Shown here: in pieces, positions 42,481 through 50,436 of the stretch
How positions within the stretch are numbered: position 1 is the first letter of the stretch
Layout: each line of letters opens with the position of its first letter
NCBI RefSeq assembly: GCF_002954245.1
Contig: NZ_PPTG01000025.1
Location: 124,001 to 188,000, forward strand
From: Cryobacterium aureum
GTDB lineage: Bacteria; Actinomycetota; Actinomycetes; Actinomycetales; Microbacteriaceae
DNA: 64,000 bases
Direction of reading: 5' to 3'
Translations under genes and position numbers: made by a program
Notes under the pieces: generated by a model
The model's database searches: none
Told to the model about the DNA's origin: nothing
Seen by the model: only the letters and a program-made list of their open reading frames with translations

Positions 42481-43478
42481 GACAGGACGTTTTTCAGGAC
42501 GATGGCGTCCATATCGGGCTCCCGAGTTAGTTGGCCCTGGTCGAGACCCGCAGCGACAACGGACTGCAACTGTGCATCCGTGAAATCGAGACTGTAAAAA
42601 CTTTGGGAATTCTTCAAGGCCTCAAAGGCGACTTCCGGTTCGTAATCGATCGCCTTGGCATAAATGGCTGCGGCCTTCTCTAGATCGGTCGTGATGAGGC
42701 CAATGCCCTTCTTGAGTGCCCTACCCCATCCTTTGAGAACCTCTGCGTTCTGGTCGATGAAGGCACCGGTAGCGCACAGGCAGGTATCTGACCAGTCGGT
42801 GACATAGTCGCGCGAGCGCCAGATGATCTTCGACTCACTCTCACTGGCAATTTTCTCTGACAAGGGTGAGGCCGTCCAAGCTACATCGACAACTCCCTGA
42901 GACAAGACAGTCCAGGAATCGCTGGCCGACCCGACGCTGACTAGTTCTACGTCTTTGCCGGGGATGATTCCGGCTTCCCGCAGCGTTCGCTCCGCAAAGT
43001 AGGTCGAGTTCGAACCGGGAGTACTGACGGCTACCTTCTTGCCGCGAACATCCTCAATGGATGTAATGGACGAACCGGAGGGTGCGATGAAATCTACCGA
43101 CGGGGAGGTGTAGACGTTGCCAAATATTTTGACGTCCATACCCTTCTCGGCCGCGATAAAGACCGGAATTGTGGAGGACGTGCCAAAACCGATACCGGAG
43201 TCAATCCCGCGCACCGTATCGAGGCCGCCAGGGAATTGGATGTGCTCAAGGGAGAGCCCCTCCTCTTCGTAATATCCGGCCGCTTGTGCGATGAAAAACG
43301 GGGCCGAATGAATTAGGCTCGCCAGCCCGGTGACCGCAACGTCACCGGAAAATCCGGCCTTCCCCGTGCTCCCGCTCGGCGCGCACGATGTTGTGGCCCC
43401 CAAGAGAGCCAGACCTCCCGCAGCGGCAGACAGCCTCATAAATCCTCGCCGGTCCATACGGCTTAATTTAAATTCCAT
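42477..43478 (-). CDS. Tat-type lipoprotein substrate-binding protein (NMT1/SsuA-like)
   Basis: A 333-residue solute-binding protein and first gene of the catabolic operon. The signal has a twin-arginine motif (SRMDRRGFMRLSAAAG) and a lipobox (LGATTSC), so it is probably exported folded and lipid-anchored. The mature fold belongs to the NMT1/SsuA class (HSAPFFIAQAAGYYEEEGLS near the ligand cleft; KKVAVSTPGSNSTYFAERTL). ATG 43478 has GAGGGAG upstream; an ATG at 43496 with AAGGGG is an alternative giving 339 residues. Ligand presumably the aromatic acid or a derivative. Confidence 0.85.
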   Translation of the reverse strand: MEFKLSRMDRRGFMRLSAAAGGLALLGATTSCAPSGSTGKAGFSGDVAVTGLASLIHSAPFFIAQAAGYYEEEGLSLEHIQFPGGLDTVRGIDSGIGFGTSSTIPVFIAAEKGMDVKIFGNVYTSPSVDFIAPSGSSITSIEDVRGKKVAVSTPGSNSTYFAERTLREAGIIPGKDVELVSVGSASDSWTVLSQGVVDVAWTASPLSEKIASESESKIIWRSRDYVTDWSDTCLCATGAFIDQNAEVLKGWGRALKKGIGLITTDLEKAAAIYAKAIDYEPEVAFEALKNSQSFYSLDFTDAQLQSVVAAGLDQGQLTREPDMDAIVLKNVLS

Positions 43479-43533
43479 CAAGTTCTCCCTCGCCATTGAG
43501 TGCCCCTTATGGGCGTTTGTCTGAATAAATCAC

Positions 43534-43576
43534 ATTATAGCTACTGCTGTGCAGATACTTGTTCTGTTACGCAGAA
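43534..43576 (-). promoter_or_regulatory. Promoter and operators of the ABC-importer/dioxygenase operon
   Basis: On the minus strand a perfect TATAAT -10 box (plus positions 43534-43539) has no recognisable -35 box. Instead a palindrome CTGC-N3-GCAG (43544-43554) and a perfect TTCTG-N5-CAGAA palindrome (43562-43576) lie upstream. This is what an activator-dependent promoter looks like. The latter repeat is shared with the site at 38357. Confidence 0.55.
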
Positions 43577-43795
43577 ATAACCGCGCGACCAGACGGGTAA
43601 ATTGATCGTAGGAGCACGTGCGTCGCGCACGTCCGAGTTGATCGACGTCGTGGGATGTGGTCGCTGCAGCGGGAAGCCATGCACGTGGCGCTGGCTCTAC
43701 CCGGCCATAACGTTAGTGACGTGAGGCCTTGAAAAGGGAGGACCTCCGGTGCTTGGTGGAGATGTTCAACGTCTCACTTCACAACAAAGGTCCTC

Positions 43796-44470
43796 ATGTC
43801 ACACATAAAAGCGAGATTGAACGTTCGCGGAAGGACCCTGCTGGTCGAAAGGGTTCTCGGCGGTCGACCGGCGGCGCACGTCGCCAAGAAACTCGGCATC
43901 TCCCGGCAGTGCGCCTACCGGTGTGTGCGTCGCTATCGAGCCGAGGGTGAAGCCGGTCTCAGCGACCGGTCGTCGCGGCCACACTCGATGCCATCCCCAA
44001 CCAGCCCGGGACGCGAAGCGGTCGGTCTGGAGGCCCGCATCCACTTATGCACCGGCCCGGCACGGATCGCCGCCGACACCGGCGTTCCCGCACGCACGGT
44101 CTCCCGGGTGCTGGCACGGCATCACGTCCCGGCGCTCTAGGAATGCGACCCGCCGACCGGCGAAAAGATCCGAGCTACCCGTGCCACAGCGACCCGGTAT
44201 AAACGCGCCCGCCCCGGCAATGTGGTGCACATCGACGTCAAGAAGCTCGGACGCATCCCCGACGGCGGCAGCTGGCGAGCCCAGGCCGGCCCAACTCGCA
44301 CCAACCACACCGCCGGTCACATTCGGGTCGGCTACGACTACGTGCACGCCGTCATCGACGACCGCACCCGTCTCGCTTATGCCGAGGTCCACCCCGACGA
44401 AAACGGCGCCACCGCCGCCGGCGTCCTCCTCCGCGCAGCCGCGTTCTTCGCCAGCTGCGGCATTCCCAAG
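43796..44470 (+). pseudogene. IS481-family transposase remnant with amber codon
   Basis: The frame starts MSHIKARLNVRGRTLLVERV with the IS481 helix-turn-helix (AAHVAKKLGISRQCAYRCVR; EAGLSDRSSRPH). It is interrupted by TAG at 44138-44140 and resumes in the same frame into the DDE domain (NVVHIDVKKLGRIPDGGSWR; DYVHAVIDDRTRLAYAEVHP). It breaks off after FFASCGIPK, before the last catalytic residue, where another element's end is joined. Not functional. Ends of the IS were not identified. Confidence 0.82.
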
Positions 44471-44471
44471 A

Positions 44472-44600
44472 CACGACGAATGGGAAGCCGGCGAACGCCG
44501 CTACTTCTCCGAAGCCTCGATGCTTGAGCTGACTACCATGAACAACCCAATCGAGGTCATCGACGAGGCGGTGATCCTTCCAGAACTTGCCGCCGCCTGA
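44472..44600 (+). pseudogene. C-terminal fragment of an IS256/mutator-like transposase
   Basis: Fused to the broken IS481 gene in a different frame are 42 codons: HDEWEAGERRYFSEASMLEL, then a Thr/Asn-rich linker and an acidic end. The HDEW…RRY…SE pattern resembles the C-termini of actinobacterial mutator-family transposases. The assignment rests on a short motif only. Confidence 0.4.
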
Positions 44601-44689
44601 ACTAAACCACCTGACCCGCACGGTGACGATGAGTTACACCACCCAGCGGGACGTGACCGCGCCGGTTTGACTTCGCGGTGAGACCGCAA

Positions 44690-44898
44690 TTAGTCAGCCG
44701 AGACGTAGCCCACATCTTCGTGCAGTGCAATGTACGCGGCGATGTGTGAGTCGGTGTATCGGATTGCGCGGCCGAAGCGTATGCAGTTCAGCGAGGCTGA
44801 ACGAGTTGCACGTCGAATTGTCTGTTCGCTGAGCCCGAGCTTCGTAGCGACTTCTGCGGGGGGTACGCGAGGCGGTTGGTTTTAGTGTTGGTGTCCAT
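44690..44898 (-). pseudogene. Excisionase-like HTH gene with frameshift
   Basis: ATG 44898 reads MDTNTKTNRLAYPP and then shifts at a run of six C (plus-strand G, near 44860-44865). In the next frame an HTH_17/Xis-type domain continues: PAEVATKLGLSEQTIRRATR, LNCIRFGRAIRYTDSHIAAY, ending EDVGYVSAD. Seven C instead of six would restore one 69-residue protein. It lies 215 bp from the right att repeat, where excisionases of actinobacterial integrative elements usually are. Confidence 0.65.
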
Positions 44899-45112
44899 AG
44901 GGGGTTCTATACGGTAACCCTGAAATCGGCTGGAAGCTTGCTGGCGCGTGATCTCTGAGGAAGCCAGTGCGGTAAAGGAATCCTCGTCAGAATGACGCTA
45001 ATGCACACTTTGAACCGCACAATTCTTACACAATCTCCAGTGCTTTCAAGGCCTGTCGAGGTTTATCAGATTCAATGTTTTACAAGGATCGAACGGCATT
45101 CAGCCACCATCT

Positions 45113-45162
45113 GTCTCGTTCGCAATGAGAAGGTCAGGAGGTCGAATCTCCTTAGCTCCACC
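45113..45162 (+). repeat. Right attachment site: partial tRNA-Ala copy
   Basis: Fifty bases match tRNA-Ala positions 29532-29581 with one difference (G at 45141 for T at 29560, in the T-arm). The copy lacks the acceptor and D-arms, so it is not a tRNA. The original tRNA terminator follows it directly. Confidence 0.9.
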
Positions 45163-45165
45163 CAG

Positions 45166-45194
45166 AAAAGCCCCGGCCTCGGTCGGGGCTTTTT
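45166..45194 (+). terminator. Original tRNA-Ala terminator
   Basis: AAAAGCCCCG (45166-45175) pairs with CGGGGCTTTT (45184-45193), followed by T. It lies 3 bp after the right att repeat and would have ended tRNA-Ala before insertion of the island. It now faces the convergent IclR gene. Confidence 0.85.
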
Positions 45195-45211
45195 CGTTCC
45201 CGTTCCGGCGG

Positions 45212-46051
45212 TTAGACGATCGGCGGGCGCTGCAGGGTCTGGGTGATGCGGCTGGCTTCGTCGAGCAGCAGCTGGCCGAGCACCTTCTGCCGCTCGGGCT
45301 TGAACCGCGGTTCGATGCCGGTGAGTGAGAGCGCCCAGCCCGGTCGGCCGTTGCGGTCGAAGATCGCGGCGCCCATGCCCCAGCTGCCCTCCAGGATCAG
45401 CCCGGGGTTCACGGCGTAGCCGGTTTCTCGAGTGCGCTCGAGATTGGCACGGATGCTGGCGGGGGAGTGCTGTGGGCCCCAGCGCGCCGCGATGGTCCCG
45501 GTGTCGCCGAGGAGAGCATCCACTTCGGCGTCGGGCAGGTAGGCCAGAATGGCCAGTCCAGCGGATGCGACCCCCAACGGAAAGCGCACCCCCTCGTGAA
45601 GCACGAAAGAGCGGATGGGAAAGCTGCCCTCCTCGCGGAGCAGGCACACGGCTTCGACGCCGCGCCGGATCGACAGGAACGCGCTCTCGCCGGTCTCCTC
45701 GGCGAGGCGCACGAGGCTCGGCCGGGCGAGCTCTTCGATCGGATAGCGAGCGGCGGCGACGGTTCCCATAACAAAGATTTCGGGACCGTAGTGCCAGGTG
45801 TGCCGCACTGCGTCGTGGTCGAGCAGGCCCTCGGCGGCGAGCGATGTGAGCAATCGGTGCACGGTGGGCCGGGTCAGTCCGGAGTCGCGCACAATCTCGG
45901 CCAGGGGTGTGCCGGCCGGATTGCGGCCGACCAGGCGCAACAGCAGGGCGATGCGGGCGACGACCTGGGCGCCCTGCACGGGCTGTGCCAGCGGAACCGG
46001 TTGGGTGCCAGGTGGCTTCTGGGCCCCAGTGATGGCTCGACGACCGATCAT
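45212..46051 (-). CDS. IclR-family regulator (PcaR-like position)
   Basis: A 279-residue regulator. The winged helix includes IALLLRLVGRNPAGTPLAEI and VRDSGLTRPTVHRLLTSLAA, near residues 35-75. The effector domain has GESAFLSIRRGVEAVCLLRE and RFPLGVASAGLAILAYLPDA. ATG 46051 has AGAAGG 8 nt upstream; the open frame extends much further upstream without a plausible start. It is divergent from the CoA-transferase pair. Matching palindromes lie before both genes, so it likely controls them and itself in response to an aromatic-pathway intermediate. Confidence 0.87.
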   Translation of the reverse strand: MIGRRAITGAQKPPGTQPVPLAQPVQGAQVVARIALLLRLVGRNPAGTPLAEIVRDSGLTRPTVHRLLTSLAAEGLLDHDAVRHTWHYGPEIFVMGTVAAARYPIEELARPSLVRLAEETGESAFLSIRRGVEAVCLLREEGSFPIRSFVLHEGVRFPLGVASAGLAILAYLPDAEVDALLGDTGTIAARWGPQHSPASIRANLERTRETGYAVNPGLILEGSWGMGAAIFDRNGRPGWALSLTGIEPRFKPERQKVLGQLLLDEASRITQTLQRPPIV

Positions 46052-46062
46052 TTCACACCTTC

Positions 46063-46187
46063 TGTCCATAATGTGGATGAACCAGAGCCTACTGTTCACG
46101 CTGTGGAATCTCAAGAGAATGACGATTGACAGGCCACTCCGGGCCTGAATACCATGACGTAACGACCTGATGTCCACAAGGTGGACA
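46063..46187. promoter_or_regulatory. Paired IclR operators between the regulator and CoA-transferase genes
   Basis: TGTCCA-N6-TGGATGA (46063-46080) lies just upstream of the regulator start, and TGTCCAC-AAG-GTGGACA (46171-46187) lies before the CoA-transferase start. Both follow TGTCCAYAANGTGGAYRA, so one dimeric protein probably binds both sites. Confidence 0.6.
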
Positions 46188-46222
46188 AGGCTGACCCGAC
46201 CCCCACTCAACGAGGAGACAGC

Positions 46223-46939
46223 ATGTCCAAAGTTCAGACCAGCGCGAGCGAGGCGCTGCACGATGTTCTGCGGGACGGGATGGTGCTCGCGGTCGGCGGA
46301 TTTGGCCTCAGCGGAATCCCGGCCGATCTCATCGACGCGGTGCGAGCATCCGGTGTGAAGGATCTCACCGTCGTGTCGAACAACATGGGCGTTGACGGCA
46401 AGGGCCTGGGCGTTCTGCTCGAAGCCGGCCAGGTGCGCAAGGTGATCGCGTCGTATGTCGGCGAGAACAGGCTCTTTGCCGAGCAGTTTCTGGCCGGCGT
46501 GCTCGAAGTGGAGTTCAGCCCCCAGGGCACCCTGGCGGAGCGGCTGCGGGCCGGCGGCGCAGGCATTCCCGCGTTTTATACCAAGACCGGCGTCGGCACA
46601 CTCATCGCTGAGGGCAAGCCGCTCGCCGACTTCGACGGTGAGACCTATCTGCAAGAGCGCGGCATCGTGGCCGACGTCGCACTGGTCAAAGCCTGGCGCG
46701 CCGACACCCTGGGTAATCTCGAGTACCGCTTCACCGCCCGCAACTTCAACCCGGTCGTCGCTACCGCGGGCCTCGTGACGATCGCCGAGGCCGAGCTGAT
46801 CGTCGAGCCCGGTGACATCGATCCTAATCACGTGATCACCCCTGGGGTGTACGTGCAGCGCCTGATCCAGGCCTCAGCCCGGGTCAAAGACATCGAACAG
46901 CGCACGGTGCGCAGCCGGCCCGTGCTGGCATCCGCTTAA
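46223..46939 (+). CDS. 3-oxoacid/3-oxoadipate CoA-transferase, subunit A
   Basis: A 238-residue alpha subunit of a family I CoA-transferase. Family parts: [20 protein letters not shown] (GxGGF CoA loop), [40 protein letters not shown] and [20 protein letters not shown]. It moves CoA from succinyl-CoA to a 3-oxoacid. ATG 46223 has GAGGAG upstream. With subunit B 11 bp downstream it forms an operon opposite an IclR regulator, the usual context of PcaIJ, but acetoacetate-type ScoAB is possible. Confidence 0.87.
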   Translation: MSKVQTSASEALHDVLRDGMVLAVGGFGLSGIPADLIDAVRASGVKDLTVVSNNMGVDGKGLGVLLEAGQVRKVIASYVGENRLFAEQFLAGVLEVEFSPQGTLAERLRAGGAGIPAFYTKTGVGTLIAEGKPLADFDGETYLQERGIVADVALVKAWRADTLGNLEYRFTARNFNPVVATAGLVTIAEAELIVEPGDIDPNHVITPGVYVQRLIQASARVKDIEQRTVRSRPVLASA

Positions 46940-46950
46940 GGAGAATGACC

Positions 46951-47601
46951 ATGGCTTGGAGCAGAGACGAAATGGCCGCGATCGCGGCGCAGGAACTGAG
47001 CGACGGTGACTACGTGAACCTCGGGATCGGCATTCCGACGCTCGTGGCTAACAACCTGCCCGGGGGAATCCAGGTGACGCTGCAGAGTGAGAACGGGCTG
47101 CTCGGCATGGGGCCGTTCCCGTGGGAGGGCGAAGAAGACGCCGACCTCATCAACGCCGGCAAGCAGACCGTCACGGTACTGCCCGGAGCGTCGATTTTCG
47201 ACTCGGCGACCTCGTTCGGCATGATCCGCGGCGGCCACGTGAAGGTTGCTATTCTCGGCGCCATGCAGGTGTCAGGCGCGGGCGACCTCGCCAACTGGAC
47301 TATCCCCGGCAAAATGGTCAAGGGCATGGGCGGCGCGATGGACCTCGTCGCTGGTACCCCGCGCGTGGTCGTGCTCACCGAACACGTCGCGAAAGACGGT
47401 ACGCCGAAGATCGTCACCGAGTGCACCCTGCCGCTGACCGGCGTGCGTGTTGTGGATCGCATCATCACCGACGTGGCCGTCTTCGACGTGACGCCGGCCG
47501 GCCTGGTCCTGCGCCAGCGAGCCCCTGGCGTGAGCCTGCAGGACATCGAGGACACCACCGAGCCTGCGTTCACGGTCGAGGAGCTGGCTCCGACCGACTA
47601 A
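46951..47601 (+). CDS. 3-oxoacid/3-oxoadipate CoA-transferase, subunit B
   Basis: A 216-residue beta subunit containing the catalytic Glu in [16 protein letters not shown] near residue 50. Other family parts are [20 protein letters not shown] and [23 protein letters not shown] 46951 is chosen because AAGGAG is 7 nt upstream; an ATG at 46945 sits right on that site. Together with subunit A it would produce 3-oxoadipyl-CoA or acetoacetyl-CoA. No thiolase gene follows, so the next step is encoded elsewhere. Confidence 0.88.
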   Translation: MAWSRDEMAAIAAQELSDGDYVNLGIGIPTLVANNLPGGIQVTLQSENGLLGMGPFPWEGEEDADLINAGKQTVTVLPGASIFDSATSFGMIRGGHVKVAILGAMQVSGAGDLANWTIPGKMVKGMGGAMDLVAGTPRVVVLTEHVAKDGTPKIVTECTLPLTGVRVVDRIITDVAVFDVTPAGLVLRQRAPGVSLQDIEDTTEPAFTVEELAPTD

Positions 47602-47701
47602 AGAGGATGCTGCACCCGGCCCGGGCAGACCAGCCGGGCCGGGCGGCAACACCGCTGTGCTGGTGCGCTCGACTGTCGGTGGCACCCGCCATACTGAGTT
47701 C

Positions 47702-49156
47702 ATGTTGGACCCGATCAGTGTGCGCGCGTGGCGACGAAGCCCGGCGTTGTCGGTGCGCGTGCGTATTCTGGCCGCAATTTTGCTCGTGACGGCGGCCGGA
47801 CTGGCGATCGCCGGAACCACAGCCTATGTGGTGCAGCGGGAACGCACGCTGAGTGAGATCAATGCGGTGCTTACCGACACCGTTGACGACGTGCGTATCG
47901 TCGCCGCGGACTCGTCAGCCGTCGATTTGCGCGGCGCACTGCGTGCCGTCATCGCTGGCGTGCGCCCGGCGACCAACGAGAGCACCCTAGCCGTCATCGA
48001 CGGTGCGGCGGCGCTGGAACCGCGGTCGGTTGATTTTCGATTGGCCGACGACGAGCTCGTGGCGCGCAGCGTGACCGAGACAGCCTCGGGTGAGGTCGTG
48101 CTCGGCACCGTCACGGCGTCGGGCCGGCTGCTGCGTTACGTCTTCGTACCGGTCTCTGTCGACGGCGACCCCGCCACGGGAACCTTCATCGCCGCGTTCG
48201 ATCTCAACGCCGAACTGCAGCCGGTGTCGGATGCGTCCCGCACCTACCTGCTCGTGGGCTTGGCGACCCTGATGGTGGTCGGGCTGGTCGGCTGGGTCGT
48301 GGCCGGGCGCCTGCTGCGCCCGATTCGCGGTCTGCGTGAGGCTGCCGCGCGCATCACGGCGTCGGATGTGAGCGAGCGCATTCCGGTCGTCGGTCACGAC
48401 GACGTGTCGGCGTTGACGGCGACCGTGAATGAGATGCTCGACCGCCTGCAGGGCGCGCTCACCGGGCAGCGCCAGCTGCTCGACGATGTCGGTCACGAGT
48501 TGAAGACGCCGATCACGATCGTGCGCGGGCACCTCGAGCTCATGAACCCCGACAGCGCGGCGGACGTGGAGGCCACCCGCGACCTCACGATCGATGAACT
48601 CGACCGCATGGGCGGTCTCGTGCGCGACATCTCGGCGCTCGCCCAGGTCGAACGGTCCGTCCTCGCGAACCGTCGCCCCACCGACATCGCCGCGCTCATC
48701 GAACGGGTGCGCCAGAAGGCGGCTGCGCTGTCGGAGCACAGCTGGGTCACGACAGCGACGGCCGATGTCGTGGTGCCCGTTGACGCCGACAAGCTGACCC
48801 AGGCACTGCTGCAACTCGCCGCGAACGCGGTGACCCACGGCCCACCGACCGGAGTGATCGAACTCGGCAGTGCCGTCACAGCGGATGCAGCCGGCCGGCC
48901 CCGCCTGCAGTTGTGGGTGCGCGATCACGGCCCGGGCATTAGTGACGAGCTGCTGCCGCGCATCTTCGACCGGTTTCAGCGCGGTACCCGCGGCCGCGGG
49001 CCCGCCGGTTCCGGCCTCGGCCTGGCGATCGTGGCGGCCATTGCGCAGGCCCATGGCGGCACGGCCCGGGTCGCCGCGACGCCGGGCGGCGGCGCCACGT
49101 TCACCATCGACCTCCCTGCTGATCAGGAACTCGACCCGAAGGAAATCCGCTCGTGA
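47702..49156 (+). CDS. Sensor histidine kinase
   Basis: A 484-residue membrane kinase. TM1 (VRILAAILLVTAAGLAIAGT, about 18-42) and TM2 (TYLLVGLATLMVVGLVGWVV, near 185) flank an extracytoplasmic sensor of about 135 residues. HAMP follows, then HisKA with the phosphorylated His in LLDDVGHELKTPITIVRGHL (near 264), and HATPase_c with N box (LQLAANAVTHG), G1 (VRDHGPGISDELLP) and G2 (GPAGSGLGLAIVAAIAQAHG). It overlaps the response regulator gene. The signal is unknown; two secreted acidic proteins encoded convergently may be targets. Confidence 0.9.
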   Translation: MLDPISVRAWRRSPALSVRVRILAAILLVTAAGLAIAGTTAYVVQRERTLSEINAVLTDTVDDVRIVAADSSAVDLRGALRAVIAGVRPATNESTLAVIDGAAALEPRSVDFRLADDELVARSVTETASGEVVLGTVTASGRLLRYVFVPVSVDGDPATGTFIAAFDLNAELQPVSDASRTYLLVGLATLMVVGLVGWVVAGRLLRPIRGLREAAARITASDVSERIPVVGHDDVSALTATVNEMLDRLQGALTGQRQLLDDVGHELKTPITIVRGHLELMNPDSAADVEATRDLTIDELDRMGGLVRDISALAQVERSVLANRRPTDIAALIERVRQKAAALSEHSWVTTATADVVVPVDADKLTQALLQLAANAVTHGPPTGVIELGSAVTADAAGRPRLQLWVRDHGPGISDELLPRIFDRFQRGTRGRGPAGSGLGLAIVAAIAQAHGGTARVAATPGGGATFTIDLPADQELDPKEIRS

Positions 49157-49809
49157 GCCGCATTCTGATCGCCGAAGATGAAGATCGCATTGCCAGTTTT
49201 GTCGAGAAGGGACTCGTTGCCGCCGGTTTCTCCACCGTGCTGGTGCGCACCGGAACGGATGCCCTCGACTACGCCATCACCGGCGGGTTCGACCTGCTGA
49301 TCCTCGACATCGGGCTGCCCGGGATCGACGGCTATGAGGTGTTGCGGCAGCTGCGGGCCGATGGGTCGAAGCTGCCGGTGATCGTGTTGACGGCCCGGGA
49401 TTCGGCCGAAGACACCCTCGCGAGCCTCGAGGGCGGCGCTAACGACTACATGTCCAAGCCGTTCCGGTTTGACGAACTGCTGGCCCGGGTGCGTCTGCGC
49501 ATGGCGGAAACCCCGCGCGAGACGAACGCCGTGCTCGGCGTCGACGGACTACAACTCGACCTGCGCACCCGACGCGCCACCGTCGCGGATCGCCAGGTTG
49601 ATCTCTCGGCCCGGGAGTTCGCGCTCGCCGAAGAATTTCTGCGCCACCCCGACCAGGTGCTGAGCCGGGAACAATTGCTCAGCCGGGTCTGGGGCTACTC
49701 CTGGGACCCTGGATCGAACATCGTCGACGTCTACGTGGGGTATCTACGCGCCAAGTTCGGTGCGGAACGCATTGAAACGGTACGCGGAATGGGCTACCGA
49801 CTCACCTGA
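49153..49809 (+). CDS. OmpR-family response regulator
   Basis: A 218-residue regulator. The receiver domain has acidic pocket EDED, phosphoacceptor D51 in LLILDIGLPGIDGYEVLRQL, Thr in VLTARDSAEDT and Lys in YMSKPFRFDELL. A winged-helix DNA-binding domain (LSAREFALAEEFLRHPDQVL, SNIVDVYVGYLRAKFG) occupies residues 125-218. GTG 49153 overlaps the kinase stop codon (GTGA), so kinase and regulator are coupled. Confidence 0.92.
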   Translation: MSRILIAEDEDRIASFVEKGLVAAGFSTVLVRTGTDALDYAITGGFDLLILDIGLPGIDGYEVLRQLRADGSKLPVIVLTARDSAEDTLASLEGGANDYMSKPFRFDELLARVRLRMAETPRETNAVLGVDGLQLDLRTRRATVADRQVDLSAREFALAEEFLRHPDQVLSREQLLSRVWGYSWDPGSNIVDVYVGYLRAKFGAERIETVRGMGYRLT

Positions 49810-49839
49810 GTCGATAGCCTATTCGTCGCGGCGGGCAGG

Positions 49840-50310
49840 CTACTCGTGATCGCTGCCGTGGCCCGATTCGTCACTGCCGTCGTCGCTGCCGGAGTTGGTG
49901 TTGTCTGCGTCGTCGTGTCCGGAGTTGCTGGACTCGTCGACCGTGGCCGCGCTACCGGGGCCGGAATTGCTGTCGACACGGCCATCGCTGTCGTCGGGCG
50001 CATCGTTCACGTCGTCGGCACCATGGCCGGAGCCGAGACGGCCGTCGCTGTCGTCGGAGGCATCGTTCACGTCGTTGCTGATCGAGTCATCGACCAGGTC
50101 GTCGATCCCGTTACCCGAACCGACGCGACCGTCGCTGTCGTCGGGGGCATCGGGCGAGTCGGTGGCGGCGGGAGTGCTGCTCGATGTGCTGGTCGGAGTC
50201 AGGAGGGTCGGGGCGGTGTTCGCTTGGGCGGCGATCACGCCCACCGACATCAATCCGGCGAGGCCGAGGGCTGCGAGGGTGAGGGTGCGCTTCTTCGTCG
50301 TCTGAAACAT
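49840..50310 (-). CDS. Secreted Asp/Ser-rich repeat protein
   Basis: A 156-residue exported protein. A signal peptide (KKRTLTLAALGLAGLMSVGV, cleavage near AAQA-N) leads into a disordered, strongly acidic region. Three copies of the unit DAPDDSDGRVGS (variants DASDDSDGRLGS, DAPDDSDGRVDS) occur with spacing near 34 and 20 residues, followed by an Asn/Ser/Asp tail ending SGHGSDHE. It may bind calcium or other cations. Convergent with the two-component system, 30 bp away. No homologue recognised. Confidence 0.7.
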   Translation of the reverse strand: MFQTTKKRTLTLAALGLAGLMSVGVIAAQANTAPTLLTPTSTSSSTPAATDSPDAPDDSDGRVGSGNGIDDLVDDSISNDVNDASDDSDGRLGSGHGADDVNDAPDDSDGRVDSNSGPGSAATVDESSNSGHDDADNTNSGSDDGSDESGHGSDHE

Positions 50311-50436
50311 GGGGTGACCTTTCGTCTGCGCCGAGCAAACGGCGGATGGATTCCGTGGTGTCTATCGCCACAAGATCAATCAACCGCACGCCGGTAAGAC
50401 AGACACGAGAGGTGCATGAGAGCACTCTCATGGGGA

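Larger units (their letters stand above)
29532..45162. mobile_element. tRNA-Ala-inserted genomic island with phthalate-type catabolic operon
   Basis: A 15.6-kb segment bounded by a 50-bp direct repeat (one mismatch) of the tRNA-Ala 3' part, at 29532-29581 and 45113-45162. Inside are an MFS transporter, an ABC-importer/dioxygenase operon with its own IclR regulator, and remnants of a serine resolvase, IS481, an IS256-like element and an excisionase-like HTH gene close to the right end. The segment looks lower in GC than its flanks by eye. No intact integrase remains, so excision would need help. The direct repeat plus tRNA location is strong evidence for site-specific integration. Confidence 0.85.

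Noticed and set aside
45113-45162. A second tRNA-Ala gene
   Set aside because: Only the 3' half is present (no acceptor 5' strand, no D-arm) and the T-arm has a mutation; it is the att repeat.
46052-46831. A 539-residue protein extending the IclR gene far upstream
   Set aside because: The extra part is antisense to the CoA-transferase gene; the IclR domain begins after ATG 46051, which has a ribosome-binding site.
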